A stretch of 64,000 bases of DNA from Marispirochaeta sp964554875. GTDB taxonomy: Bacteria > Spirochaetota > Spirochaetia > JC444 > Marispirochaetaceae. The translations under genes and the position numbers were made by a program. Below, piece after piece: positions 34,482-42,002 of this stretch (within the stretch, counting starts at the first letter, position 1; each line of letters begins with the position of its first letter). Below the pieces are notes generated by a model. It was not told the DNA's origin. It did not search any database and saw nothing but the letters and a program-made list of their open reading frames with translations. Location of the stretch: the NCBI GenBank assembly GCA_964554875.1, contig CAZKQJ010000010.1:1-64000 (forward strand), in the 5' to 3' direction.

Positions 34482-35372
34482 TTACGCTTTATGTTCGTAA
34501 GCACTCAAATCTTTTGCAAAATCTCCGGCCTGCCTGATTTTCTCAAGATCTATACCGGTTTCAAGCCCCAGACGATGCAGCATGTCCACCAGGGTTTCGC
34601 TAGCTATGTTTCCGGTAGCCCCCGGCGCGTAAGGGCAGCCTCCAAGACCGCCGGCGGCGGAGTCGATTACATCGATACCGGCCTGGAGAGAGACAAGTAC
34701 ATTGGCAAACTCTATCCCAGAAGCCCGGTGAAAATGGGCCGCAAGACTCGCTTTTTTAAGCTGTTCCCGGACCTTGCTTCCCACCTCGTAGGCGGAAACC
34801 GGTCCGGCCATTCCGGTGGTGTCCCCCAGGGAGATTTCATAGGAGCCGTATTCCTCAAGCTTCTTCGCAATATCCACCACCTTTTCTACCGGTATTGCCC
34901 CCTCCATGGGGCATCCGTAGGCGGTCCCGATGTACGATCTGACGCGTACCCCGCGGGAGGCGGCGTGTTCGTTTATTCGCTTCATCTCTTCCAGGGATTC
35001 CGCCACACTCATGTTCAGGTTCTTGGTATTATGACTTTCGCTTGAACTCATGATGGTAACGACTTCCTTCAAACCCGCATCAATGGCGCGTTCCAGTCCC
35101 TTGAAATTGGGGATCAGGGCGTTGTAGCTTACCCCTTCCCGCCGGCTGATTCCGTTCAGAACCTCCACGGCATCCGCCATCTGGGGGACCCACTTGGGAT
35201 GGACAAAACTTGTTACCTCGATTCTGCGGCACCCTGCATCCTGGAGCATCTCCACAAGCCTGATCTTGTCCCCGGTGGCAATAAAATCCGGTTCATTCTG
35301 CAGGCCGTCCCGGGGACCAACCTCGAAGATGCTTACCTTTTTAAAGTCAATATGGAGATCCGATAATCCCAT
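34482..35372 (-). CDS. mvaB: Hydroxymethylglutaryl-CoA lyase
   Basis: About 296 residues, a DRE-TIM metallolyase that cleaves HMG-CoA to acetyl-CoA and acetoacetate. Seen: EVGPRDGLQNE near the start, SLGDTTGMAGP, the metal-binding AHFHRASGIEFANV and the catalytic-cysteine loop GGLGGCPYAPGATGN. The usual HFHDT is here HFHRA, so the residue after the second histidine is altered. The start ATG at 35372 has GGGAGGG upstream; a TTG at 35378 lies between the two. Adjacent to HMG-CoA reductase, which it would complement in converting mevalonate to acetyl-CoA and acetoacetate. A promoter candidate lies upstream. Confidence 0.95.
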   Translation of the reverse strand: MGLSDLHIDFKKVSIFEVGPRDGLQNEPDFIATGDKIRLVEMLQDAGCRRIEVTSFVHPKWVPQMADAVEVLNGISRREGVSYNALIPNFKGLERAIDAGLKEVVTIMSSSESHNTKNLNMSVAESLEEMKRINEHAASRGVRVRSYIGTAYGCPMEGAIPVEKVVDIAKKLEEYGSYEISLGDTTGMAGPVSAYEVGSKVREQLKKASLAAHFHRASGIEFANVLVSLQAGIDVIDSAAGGLGGCPYAPGATGNIASETLVDMLHRLGLETGIDLEKIRQAGDFAKDLSAYEHKA

Positions 35373-35422
35373 CTGCAACCCTCCCTTTGGCGGGGCGTTC
35401 TTGAAAAAAGCCCTCGTTCAGA

Positions 35423-35451
35423 ATCCTACTATCCTTATCCGCATTATGCAA
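35423..35451 (-). promoter_or_regulatory. Possible internal promoter before HMG-CoA lyase
   Basis: Minus strand: TTGCAT, 17-base spacer, TAGGAT, in the 81-base gap after the SDR gene. It would let the lyase, reductase and polyol dehydrogenase genes be expressed apart from the transporter genes. Confidence 0.4.
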
Positions 35452-35453
35452 AT

Positions 35454-36191
35454 CTATAGCGTAAATCCGCCGTCAATTGTCAGCGTCTGGCCGGTTACAA
35501 ATCCGGCGGAACACAGAAGATCGATAATCACCTCGGCGACATCCTGGGGCTGACACACCCTCTTGAGGAGTGTTCCCTCGGACTGCAGTCTTACGTGTTC
35601 CTCCTTACCTTTCACCCAGCGGGTCTCGACTATTCCCGGGGCTACTGCGTTTACCCGTACCCGGGGCGCGAGAATGCGGGCAAAACACTTTGTTAGATTG
35701 TCTATGCCCGCCTTGGATACGCAGTAGGGAATCGAACTGCCCCTGCCCATGAAACTTGCAATTGATGAGACATTTACGATGGCCCCGGAATTTTTCTTCA
35801 GCTCTGTGGCACAGGCTCGCATGACCCTGAAGGTTCCCTTGATATTTACATCGAAGATTGAATTCCAGTGCTCCTCCGTCAGAGCTTCGATCTCTTCCAT
35901 GGGGATAAACACGGTCCTCCCGGCATTATTGACCAGATAATCGATGCGGCCGTAGTACTCAACAATAGTTTCCACCATCTGCCGCACAGTTTCTTCATTC
36001 CCTACATCGGCGCAGACCGCGATGGCGTCGCCGCCGAGGGAATTTATTTCAGAAACCGTGTTTTCCGCATCTTTCCTGGAACGGGAATAATTCACCACAC
36101 AGGAAACACCTTTTGCGGCAAGCCCCAGAGCCGTAGCCCGTCCTATCCCCGTTCCTCCGCCGGTAATGAGCGCGACCTTTGTGTTTTTCAT
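35454..36191 (-). CDS. SDR-family oxidoreductase
   Basis: 245 residues of the classical short-chain dehydrogenase family. The cofactor motif is GGGTGIGRA (TGxxxGxG) followed by NYSRSR, suggesting NADP preference; then NNAGRT, and the catalytic Tyr and Lys in YCVSKAG. FabG-like annotation is common for such sequences, but here it lies in a sugar-uptake operon, so a sugar or sugar-lactone dehydrogenase role is more likely. GAGGAGAAGG precedes the ATG. It comes 32 bases after a DUF296 gene. Confidence 0.9.
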   Translation of the reverse strand: MKNTKVALITGGGTGIGRATALGLAAKGVSCVVNYSRSRKDAENTVSEINSLGGDAIAVCADVGNEETVRQMVETIVEYYGRIDYLVNNAGRTVFIPMEEIEALTEEHWNSIFDVNIKGTFRVMRACATELKKNSGAIVNVSSIASFMGRGSSIPYCVSKAGIDNLTKCFARILAPRVRVNAVAPGIVETRWVKGKEEHVRLQSEGTLLKRVCQPQDVAEVIIDLLCSAGFVTGQTLTIDGGFTL

Positions 36192-36223
36192 GTTCCTTCT
36201 CCTCAGTTCCAGGATGCCGTCGA

Positions 36224-36652
36224 TTATTTCTTCTCAAAAACTGCGATATTGTTTTCATCCTTTACCCGTTTGAGGGGGAGTCCCTTGATCTCCACCAGGG
36301 ATATCTCCGCGAGATAGACAACTGTTGTCTCCTCTTCAAGGTGACCGGTATAGGTCGTACCCAGGTCGGATATAACCATGTGAAAATGGGGTTCTCCGTC
36401 AATCACCACCCCCTGAAGGGATGCAAGCTCTATCGGATTCTCAATGGTCACGAATTCATCCACCGGGGATTTCTCAAAGCCGGTTACCCGGTGAAAAACT
36501 GCTTTTTTAAGTGAACCGATGGCGCTTGTTACAATCGCGTTCCTGATTCCCAGCTCAGCAAGCTGCCCCCGTATTGATTCCAGGACCTTCTCGTCCCGCT
36601 GCAGATTTAATACAACCACTCGTCCAAGACCTTCGCCAACAAAAGTTCTCAT
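36224..36652 (-). CDS. PPC/DUF296 domain protein, paralogue B
   Basis: 142 residues, the same length as paralogue A at 25095-25523. Shared features are NLQRDEKVLESIR near residue 16, a SAIGSL segment, VDEFVTIE, GEPHFH with His89 and His91, and GHLE with His104. No AT-hook. It lies 34 bases downstream of a DUF4038 hydrolase gene and 32 bases upstream of an SDR gene, again inside a sugar operon. CAGGAGAAG before the ATG. Function unknown; the conserved histidine triad suggests metal binding. Confidence 0.83.
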   Translation of the reverse strand: MRTFVGEGLGRVVVLNLQRDEKVLESIRGQLAELGIRNAIVTSAIGSLKKAVFHRVTGFEKSPVDEFVTIENPIELASLQGVVIDGEPHFHMVISDLGTTYTGHLEEETTVVYLAEISLVEIKGLPLKRVKDENNIAVFEKK

Positions 36653-36686
36653 GCTCTTCTCCTGTTATCCTTGCTGTTTATTATCA

Positions 36687-38474
36687 TCAGTCTGACAGTT
36701 TCAGACTCATTGCCCAGTCTTCATTGTCCGGATACACCGGCACAGCGACCCTTCCGAGATCATCAGTTTTAAGCTCCAGATTTCCCTCTTCGGGGAACCA
36801 GCGCCCTTCCCGGGGATTAAACCAGCGACACTCATATTCGGTTTCCGGAAGGAGGGACCGGATGGTTGCGGGGGGACAGCCTTTCTCGAAATAGAAGAGA
36901 GCCCAGTCCTTCTGCTCCGTACGGGCACAGTAAGCCCAGCCGCGGTAAGCCAGGGCTTCCCCGGATTTGTTTGGAGTAACAAGTTCCACGTCCGGGATCA
37001 GCTCCTGATACCGCTCGCCCTGACAAAAAACAAAGTCCCTAAAGAAGGGTACCTGCTTTCCCGATTTAAAGCCGAGGGCATCCCAGATTTTATACCGGGC
37101 CTCCTCCTCGATGTTCCCGCCCCACATTCCTTCCACGCCATAGAAGTAGCCCCCCAGCCCACCGGAAAGGAAACCGCCGTACATGCCGGATCTGCAGTTC
37201 AGTTCCGCATCGCAGCTGTCCGCCGGAGGGTCGTCGTCGGGGAACCCGGGATAGTAGGGTTCGCCGTTCACTCCGGGAAGATGCGGTTCGGTCCTGAAGA
37301 TCTCCGTCAGGTACCAGAAGTGATCATGCTCCCGCCAGTTACCTATCTGATGAAAGGAGAGCCAGGCAGCGTCATCCCCGTTCCCGAAATTCAGCAGGGT
37401 CGACGGTCCGGCGTTGGTGCTTATAAGATTGCCGAAAGGAGGCAGCCCGTATTTTTCCACCACCCAGTTAACAGCCTCGTTGTACTCCCGGGAGGGTATT
37501 GAGTTCTTTCCGTAGTCAAAATGTATGGGACTCAGGAAGGTGTTGAAGGCATGGTACCTGGCAAAGAAGTACTGAACGTAGCGTCCATAGGTCTCGGGCC
37601 ATTGGTAGTAGTTCTTCCATACCTGGCTTACATCCCGCCGGGCAGCTTCGATGAAGGGGACAAAACCCTGTTCGTTCAGCCAGGCGATTTTCCGATCCAG
37701 GAATTTGAAATATTCCGGGTTCGGCCGGTTAAAATCGGGAACGACGTGCTCGTAGCCAGGTACCTTTCCGGGAAAGGAAAAGGGGCGTCCGCCTTCGTTG
37801 TACATATCCTTGGCCGGCGATCCGTCTTCCGCCCCGCCGCTTAATCCATTCCGCCTCCAGGCGGACCGGACACTCGTATTTCGGCCGTCCTTAAGAACCA
37901 GGGTTGCCGGAAGTCCGTCATCCGCCCAGGTGGGAAAAGCCGCAATGATGCCGATGCCGTTGTAGCCCAGCTCCTTCCGGTAGCGAAGCATATCCTTGAA
38001 ACCCATGCCGGGTCCTGCCGGCCGCAGCTCATCATCGTCGTACCAGGGGTAGCGGAAGGTTCCGGCGGCCCACCAGGTATCTGCCAGATAAAAGAAGGGA
38101 GTACCATCATCGTAGCGAAGGGCATGTCCGTTTTCCGTGGCGCGGATAAAACCGCGACGGCAGGGATTCTCATTTTTTTCCCATTCGCCCCATTCCAGGG
38201 CCTCAAGTTCACCGTGCTGGCCGTTCAGACCGGAATCATCCTGATTTGAACCGCTCAGCCAGGTCCACCTGCCGGGAGAGGGAGCTATGTATCTGATCTT
38301 GAAGATATTATCCCCGTCCCAGAATCCGAAGATCCGTTTTTTAAAACCAGGGCCCTCAAGGTCGATCCAGACATCCACCTCGGTGTAGGGACTTTTATAC
38401 TCTTCCTCCGCCCTGAGGGTAACCTCGATCAGGTCCCAGACATGCACGGCGGGAGAACCCGCTTTCTCGATCAT
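36687..38474 (-). CDS. DUF5060/DUF4038 glycoside hydrolase (GH140-like), paralogue A
   Basis: About 595 residues, no signal peptide. An N-terminal DUF5060 beta-sandwich (about 1-100: VWDLIEVTLRAEEEY, RIFGFWDGDN) precedes a DUF4038 TIM barrel (about 105-500: DGTPFFYLADTWW, YNGIGIIAAFPTW), and a short C-terminal beta domain ends it. DUF4038 proteins include GH140 apiosidase acting on rhamnogalacturonan-II. Residues shared with paralogue B (42003-43763) include PFIEAARRD versus PFLELWRRD, STNAGPSTL versus STNAAPSTL and NGEPY. The ATG at 38474 is chosen; a GTG at 38483 lies next to the ribosome binding site. Ten bases follow the preceding permease stop. Substrate is inferred only. Confidence 0.82.
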   Translation of the reverse strand: MIEKAGSPAVHVWDLIEVTLRAEEEYKSPYTEVDVWIDLEGPGFKKRIFGFWDGDNIFKIRYIAPSPGRWTWLSGSNQDDSGLNGQHGELEALEWGEWEKNENPCRRGFIRATENGHALRYDDGTPFFYLADTWWAAGTFRYPWYDDDELRPAGPGMGFKDMLRYRKELGYNGIGIIAAFPTWADDGLPATLVLKDGRNTSVRSAWRRNGLSGGAEDGSPAKDMYNEGGRPFSFPGKVPGYEHVVPDFNRPNPEYFKFLDRKIAWLNEQGFVPFIEAARRDVSQVWKNYYQWPETYGRYVQYFFARYHAFNTFLSPIHFDYGKNSIPSREYNEAVNWVVEKYGLPPFGNLISTNAGPSTLLNFGNGDDAAWLSFHQIGNWREHDHFWYLTEIFRTEPHLPGVNGEPYYPGFPDDDPPADSCDAELNCRSGMYGGFLSGGLGGYFYGVEGMWGGNIEEEARYKIWDALGFKSGKQVPFFRDFVFCQGERYQELIPDVELVTPNKSGEALAYRGWAYCARTEQKDWALFYFEKGCPPATIRSLLPETEYECRWFNPREGRWFPEEGNLELKTDDLGRVAVPVYPDNEDWAMSLKLSD

Positions 38475-38484
38475 GAACTCCACC

Positions 38485-39372
38485 TCAGTACTGCAGGGTC
38501 TCGCGCTGCATGACCCGACGAAGAATCAGGGTGAGCGTCATGGAGAGAATGAAGATTATTACCGCAACCGCGCTTCCCAGGCCGATGTTGAAGTTCTCGA
38601 AGGCGTGAACAAACATATGCATGGGAAGGACTTCAGTGGAATGATTCGGTCCGCCCTTGGTCATGACATAAACAAGATCAAAAGCCCTCAGGGCCGCGGT
38701 TATCTGCAGCACCACAACCATCTTGGAGACCTCCCAGGAGAGGGGCAGAATCATGTACCAGATCATTTTAAAACCCGAGGCGCCCTCTATAGTCGCCATT
38801 TCGATTACATCCTGGGGAATATTCATGAAGCCGGCGTAAAAAAGCATAATCTGGATACCCACCTGTCTCCAGGAATGGGCGAGAATGACAAAGAGGATCG
38901 CCACATTGGGATCCGCCAAAGGTGGAAAATACCTGTCCCCCATTCCGATGAACTCCATGAATGGTTTCAGGAGGCCAAAGGCTGGACTGTAGATATAGTC
39001 CCAGATAAAGCCGACAGCCACGGTCATGAGAATAACCGGGACAAAGAAGAGCGTCTTGAATATTCGGTAGCCTTTGAGTTGATGATAAAGAAGATAACCC
39101 AGCAGAAAGCCGAGCACGAGCTGCAGCACCGTGGTCCCGATAACAAAGACGGCCGATTTTTCCATGGAGGTCCAGAAAATCGAGTTGTGCATAAGACTGA
39201 CATAATTATCCAGCCCCACATAGACCCGGCGGGTCAGGGTTCTCCAGCGCTGAGTGCTGAGAATGAAACCCTGCATAAGAGGATACAGAACCAGACCGCA
39301 GTAGACCAGCATACCGGGGAGGAGAAACAGGAAAATCGTTCGCCGACGTCCTTTCAAATTTACAATAGCCAT
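38485..39372 (-). CDS. Carbohydrate ABC permease (MalF type) of system 2
   Basis: 295 residues, six predicted helices, with an EAA-like loop (MATIEGASGFKMIWYMILPL) for ATPase docking. Starts five bases after the MalG-type gene. It belongs to the operon binding protein - permease - permease - DUF4038 - DUF296 - SDR. No ATPase is present. Confidence 0.92.
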   Translation of the reverse strand: MAIVNLKGRRRTIFLFLLPGMLVYCGLVLYPLMQGFILSTQRWRTLTRRVYVGLDNYVSLMHNSIFWTSMEKSAVFVIGTTVLQLVLGFLLGYLLYHQLKGYRIFKTLFFVPVILMTVAVGFIWDYIYSPAFGLLKPFMEFIGMGDRYFPPLADPNVAILFVILAHSWRQVGIQIMLFYAGFMNIPQDVIEMATIEGASGFKMIWYMILPLSWEVSKMVVVLQITAALRAFDLVYVMTKGGPNHSTEVLPMHMFVHAFENFNIGLGSAVAVIIFILSMTLTLILRRVMQRETLQY

Positions 39373-39377
39373 TCTCT

Positions 39378-40289
39378 CTATCCTTTAATCGCGCCGATGG
39401 TCATTCCCTTTACGATCTTCTCCTGCAGCAGGGCGTAGAAGATGATATTGGGAACAGTCGCTATAATGAGTCCGGCACTCATCTGGGTATACTCCGCCGA
39501 GAACTCCGCAATGAAACCCAGCACACCAATGGGCAGGGTTTTTACCAGGGGCTGACCGAGCATCAGCATTGCGACCAGAAGCTCGTTCCAGCAGGCCAGG
39601 GCCGTCAGGATCGTTATGGTCAGAATTCCGTCCTTGGACAGGGGAAGAATAACGTGGTAAAAAATCCTGGAATAGGAACATCCGTCAATGATGGCGCACT
39701 CCTCCAGCTCCTTGGGAATGGTAATCATGAAGCTTTCCAGAATAAACACGGAGATCGGTATCCTGAAAGCGGCGTAGATCATCCCCAGGGCATAAAGGTT
39801 GTTTTGCATGCCAAGATCCATGGCCATTATGTAAATCGGAATGACCGCCGAGTGAATCGGGATCATCATTCCGGCAATAACCAGATAATAGAGAACCCTG
39901 TTGAATCTGAAACTGAACCTGGACAATGCGTAGGATATGGTGGTTGCGCATATATCCGTTAACACGATAGCCACGGCAGTTGCTATAACACTGTTCAGCA
40001 TGTAGCGGCCCATGTAGCTTTTGGTCCATGCAAGATAATAGTTCAGAAAATAGATATCTTTCGGCGGCCCCCAGATATTGAAGGCAAGTTCTGCCTGGGT
40101 CTTTAACGACGACGAAAGGAGCCACAGCAGGGGCAGCAGTACGATTACCGACCACCCGATGAGTACGCTGTATATAGCAATTTTATTCCAATGCCTGCTT
40201 TTTATTGATTTAAGATAGGTGTTGGATTCAGGAACCAGTCTCTTGTTTTGTATCGTTTGTTGCATTCCGCCGGAGCTGGCTTCTACCAT
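39378..40289 (-). CDS. Carbohydrate ABC permease (MalG type) of system 2
   Basis: 303 residues with a longer cytoplasmic N-terminus, then six helices. The EAA loop reads ECAIIDGCSYSRIFYHVILPL, and the tail is KGMTIGAIKG, a typical MalG ending. It follows the binding protein gene by 74 bases, a gap filled by a strong hairpin, and has AAGGA before the ATG. Confidence 0.92.
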   Translation of the reverse strand: MVEASSGGMQQTIQNKRLVPESNTYLKSIKSRHWNKIAIYSVLIGWSVIVLLPLLWLLSSSLKTQAELAFNIWGPPKDIYFLNYYLAWTKSYMGRYMLNSVIATAVAIVLTDICATTISYALSRFSFRFNRVLYYLVIAGMMIPIHSAVIPIYIMAMDLGMQNNLYALGMIYAAFRIPISVFILESFMITIPKELEECAIIDGCSYSRIFYHVILPLSKDGILTITILTALACWNELLVAMLMLGQPLVKTLPIGVLGFIAEFSAEYTQMSAGLIIATVPNIIFYALLQEKIVKGMTIGAIKG

Positions 40290-40326
40290 GCCGGTCCATC
40301 CTTTTCAGTTTGTAGTAAGCTGAATC

Positions 40327-40354
40327 CCGGACGGACCCGTCAGGGCCCATCCGG
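40327..40354 (-). repeat. Hairpin between binding protein and permease genes of system 2
   Basis: On the minus strand a 12-bp stem (CCGGATGGGCCC with GGGTCCGTCCGG, two wobble pairs) closes a TGAC tetraloop. No T run follows, so this is a stem that stabilises the upstream message or slows decay, not a terminator. Confidence 0.65.
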
Positions 40355-40363
40355 TTAACAATC

Positions 40364-41713
40364 TTAATCACCCTGAGCTTTCAGATACTCGTCCGCCGCT
40401 TTCTGGACTTCGGCTACAGCCTGGTCTACGGTATACTGTCCAGCAATGATTCCCGGCATGGCCGTCTTCTTGATCGCAAGATCTATTGCAGGAGGTGCCA
40501 GGGTATCCATGGAGGGGATGAGCATTTCCGCACTCAGGAGAGCCTCGGCACACTGAAGCATTACCTCGGACACCTTGGACTTGTCGTATTCCACCTTTCC
40601 CGGATAGAGGTTTCGGCCGTCTTCCAGTACAGGGGCCCAGAATTCGGGGGCTTCAAGGCTCTTGATCCACTCAATACTGGCCTGGCGTTCCCGTTCCGGC
40701 TGATCGGCAGCAGCGATGAGACCGACAATTGTTCCGCCTACCCGTGCTCTGGGGTCTCCGTTTGGCATATCCGTCATTGCAGGAAAATCAACCCGCCGAA
40801 CCTTCCGGATAAACTCCTTGCCTCCCAGGGATTCCCAGTTGCCGGGTCTCCACTGACCTTCGTAGTAGGTTGCGGCCTCACCCCTGACAAACATCTGATC
40901 CGCCTCGTTCTGGCTGATGCCGAGTACGCCATTGGGATATACACCGGCTTTCACCATCTGTGCAAACTTTTCCATGGCTTGCGGAAAACCGTAGGCAGGA
41001 TTGTCCCATTCACCGACCTTGTCGCCGATGGTCAGCTTGTTGGTGTTTTCGACTCCCGCAGCCCGGGCCATCAGAGCAGAGGCGAGCCAGGCAAAGCGGA
41101 TGTCCTTGCCGCCGGTAACGGTCAGGGCTATGCCCTTTTCCCGTGCCTTGGGTCCCAGCGCGACGAACTCGTCGAAGGTTTTCGGGACCTTCCAGCCGTA
41201 TTTCTCGAATATTTCGGTATTGTAGAAAAGCCCGTCCATGTGTACTTCAAAAGGAGCCATCATTACGCGGCCTTTGTTGTCTTTCGAGAAATAGAGGATC
41301 GTGTCGGAGAATCTCTCTTTGAACTCCGGGTGCGCAGGATCCTCAAATACCGGTGCCCAGTCCATCAGAAGATCGTCCTTCATGAACTCCCGGGCGTAGC
41401 TGAGAACCAGCCAGGAGGTGTTCGGGGGATTGCCGGAAGCCATCTCTACAGTGATTTTTGTCCGCAGGTCACCGGAAGGCAGGGCATCATGGATTACATG
41501 AATGTTCGGATTTTCGGCGTTGAACTTTTCCACGTGGGCTGCGAAGTGTTCACCGAAACCGGCTCCTGCAGTATGGGGCGACATGTGACGGATTTCAACA
41601 ACGTCCCCTGCTGCTCCCTTTTCGCCGGCACCCCCGGCAAAAGCCATGCCGCCGACGACAAACAGCAGCAGACAAAGCGTCAAGAAACCCTTCGTTAGCG
41701 ATTTACCTTTCAT
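40364..41713 (-). CDS. ABC transporter sugar-binding protein 2
   Basis: 449 residues. The signal peptide ends at GGMAFAGGAG with no lipobox cysteine. The mature part fits extracellular solute-binding proteins family 1 (EIRHMSPHTAG start, two lobes, C-terminal SIEWIKSLEAPEFW). AAGGAGG precedes the ATG. It is first in the operon, right behind a strong promoter with a palindromic operator. The adjacent DUF4038 hydrolases suggest an oligosaccharide of plant origin such as an apiose- or pectin-derived sugar; this is inference. Confidence 0.9.
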   Translation of the reverse strand: MKGKSLTKGFLTLCLLLFVVGGMAFAGGAGEKGAAGDVVEIRHMSPHTAGAGFGEHFAAHVEKFNAENPNIHVIHDALPSGDLRTKITVEMASGNPPNTSWLVLSYAREFMKDDLLMDWAPVFEDPAHPEFKERFSDTILYFSKDNKGRVMMAPFEVHMDGLFYNTEIFEKYGWKVPKTFDEFVALGPKAREKGIALTVTGGKDIRFAWLASALMARAAGVENTNKLTIGDKVGEWDNPAYGFPQAMEKFAQMVKAGVYPNGVLGISQNEADQMFVRGEAATYYEGQWRPGNWESLGGKEFIRKVRRVDFPAMTDMPNGDPRARVGGTIVGLIAAADQPERERQASIEWIKSLEAPEFWAPVLEDGRNLYPGKVEYDKSKVSEVMLQCAEALLSAEMLIPSMDTLAPPAIDLAIKKTAMPGIIAGQYTVDQAVAEVQKAADEYLKAQGD

Positions 41714-41788
41714 TCTTCCTCCTTACCTTACCTATGCTGGCTGATTTTACTTATCCTATTCTTTACACTTTGGCATAGATAATATAGT

Positions 41789-41835
41789 TGATATAGATGA
41801 TATATCATTTTAGGCCCACAATTCTTCCCTGTCAA
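41789..41835 (-). promoter_or_regulatory. Promoter and GntR-type operator of ABC system 2
   Basis: Minus strand: TTGACA (41830-41835), 17-base spacer, TAAAAT (41807-41812), then TGATATA-N5-TATATCA, a perfect 7+7 palindrome at 41789-41807 covering the start site. The same -35, spacer length and operator design occur at 43838-43884. The sequence after the operator (CTATATTATC on the minus strand) is also similar to that promoter. Confidence 0.8.
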
Positions 41836-41849
41836 GGAAAAACTGCTAC

Positions 41850-41992
41850 TGTCCCGAATCGTGGGGATGAATTATGAACAAAGACATATCAGGAAAACAC
41901 TTGGGCTCTACTCAGTACAGGGCCTTGCAGAATGTCCTGCATTCCCGATATTCCCCGGCCGACGATTCAAGCTATCCCCACGATTCTGAACA
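41850..41992. mobile_element. 143-bp MITE-like element, copy 2
   Basis: Left end at 41850-41872 is identical to copy 1 over its 23 bases; the right end (41970-41992) reads TGTTCAGAATCGTGGGGAT on the reverse strand. Length is again 143 bp. Interiors have diverged, with only weak similarity near the left end. It lies between the promoter of ABC system 2 and the 3' end of the DUF4038 paralogue B gene. No target duplication is clear. Confidence 0.7.
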
Positions 41993-42002
41993 CTAGGGCC
42001 GT

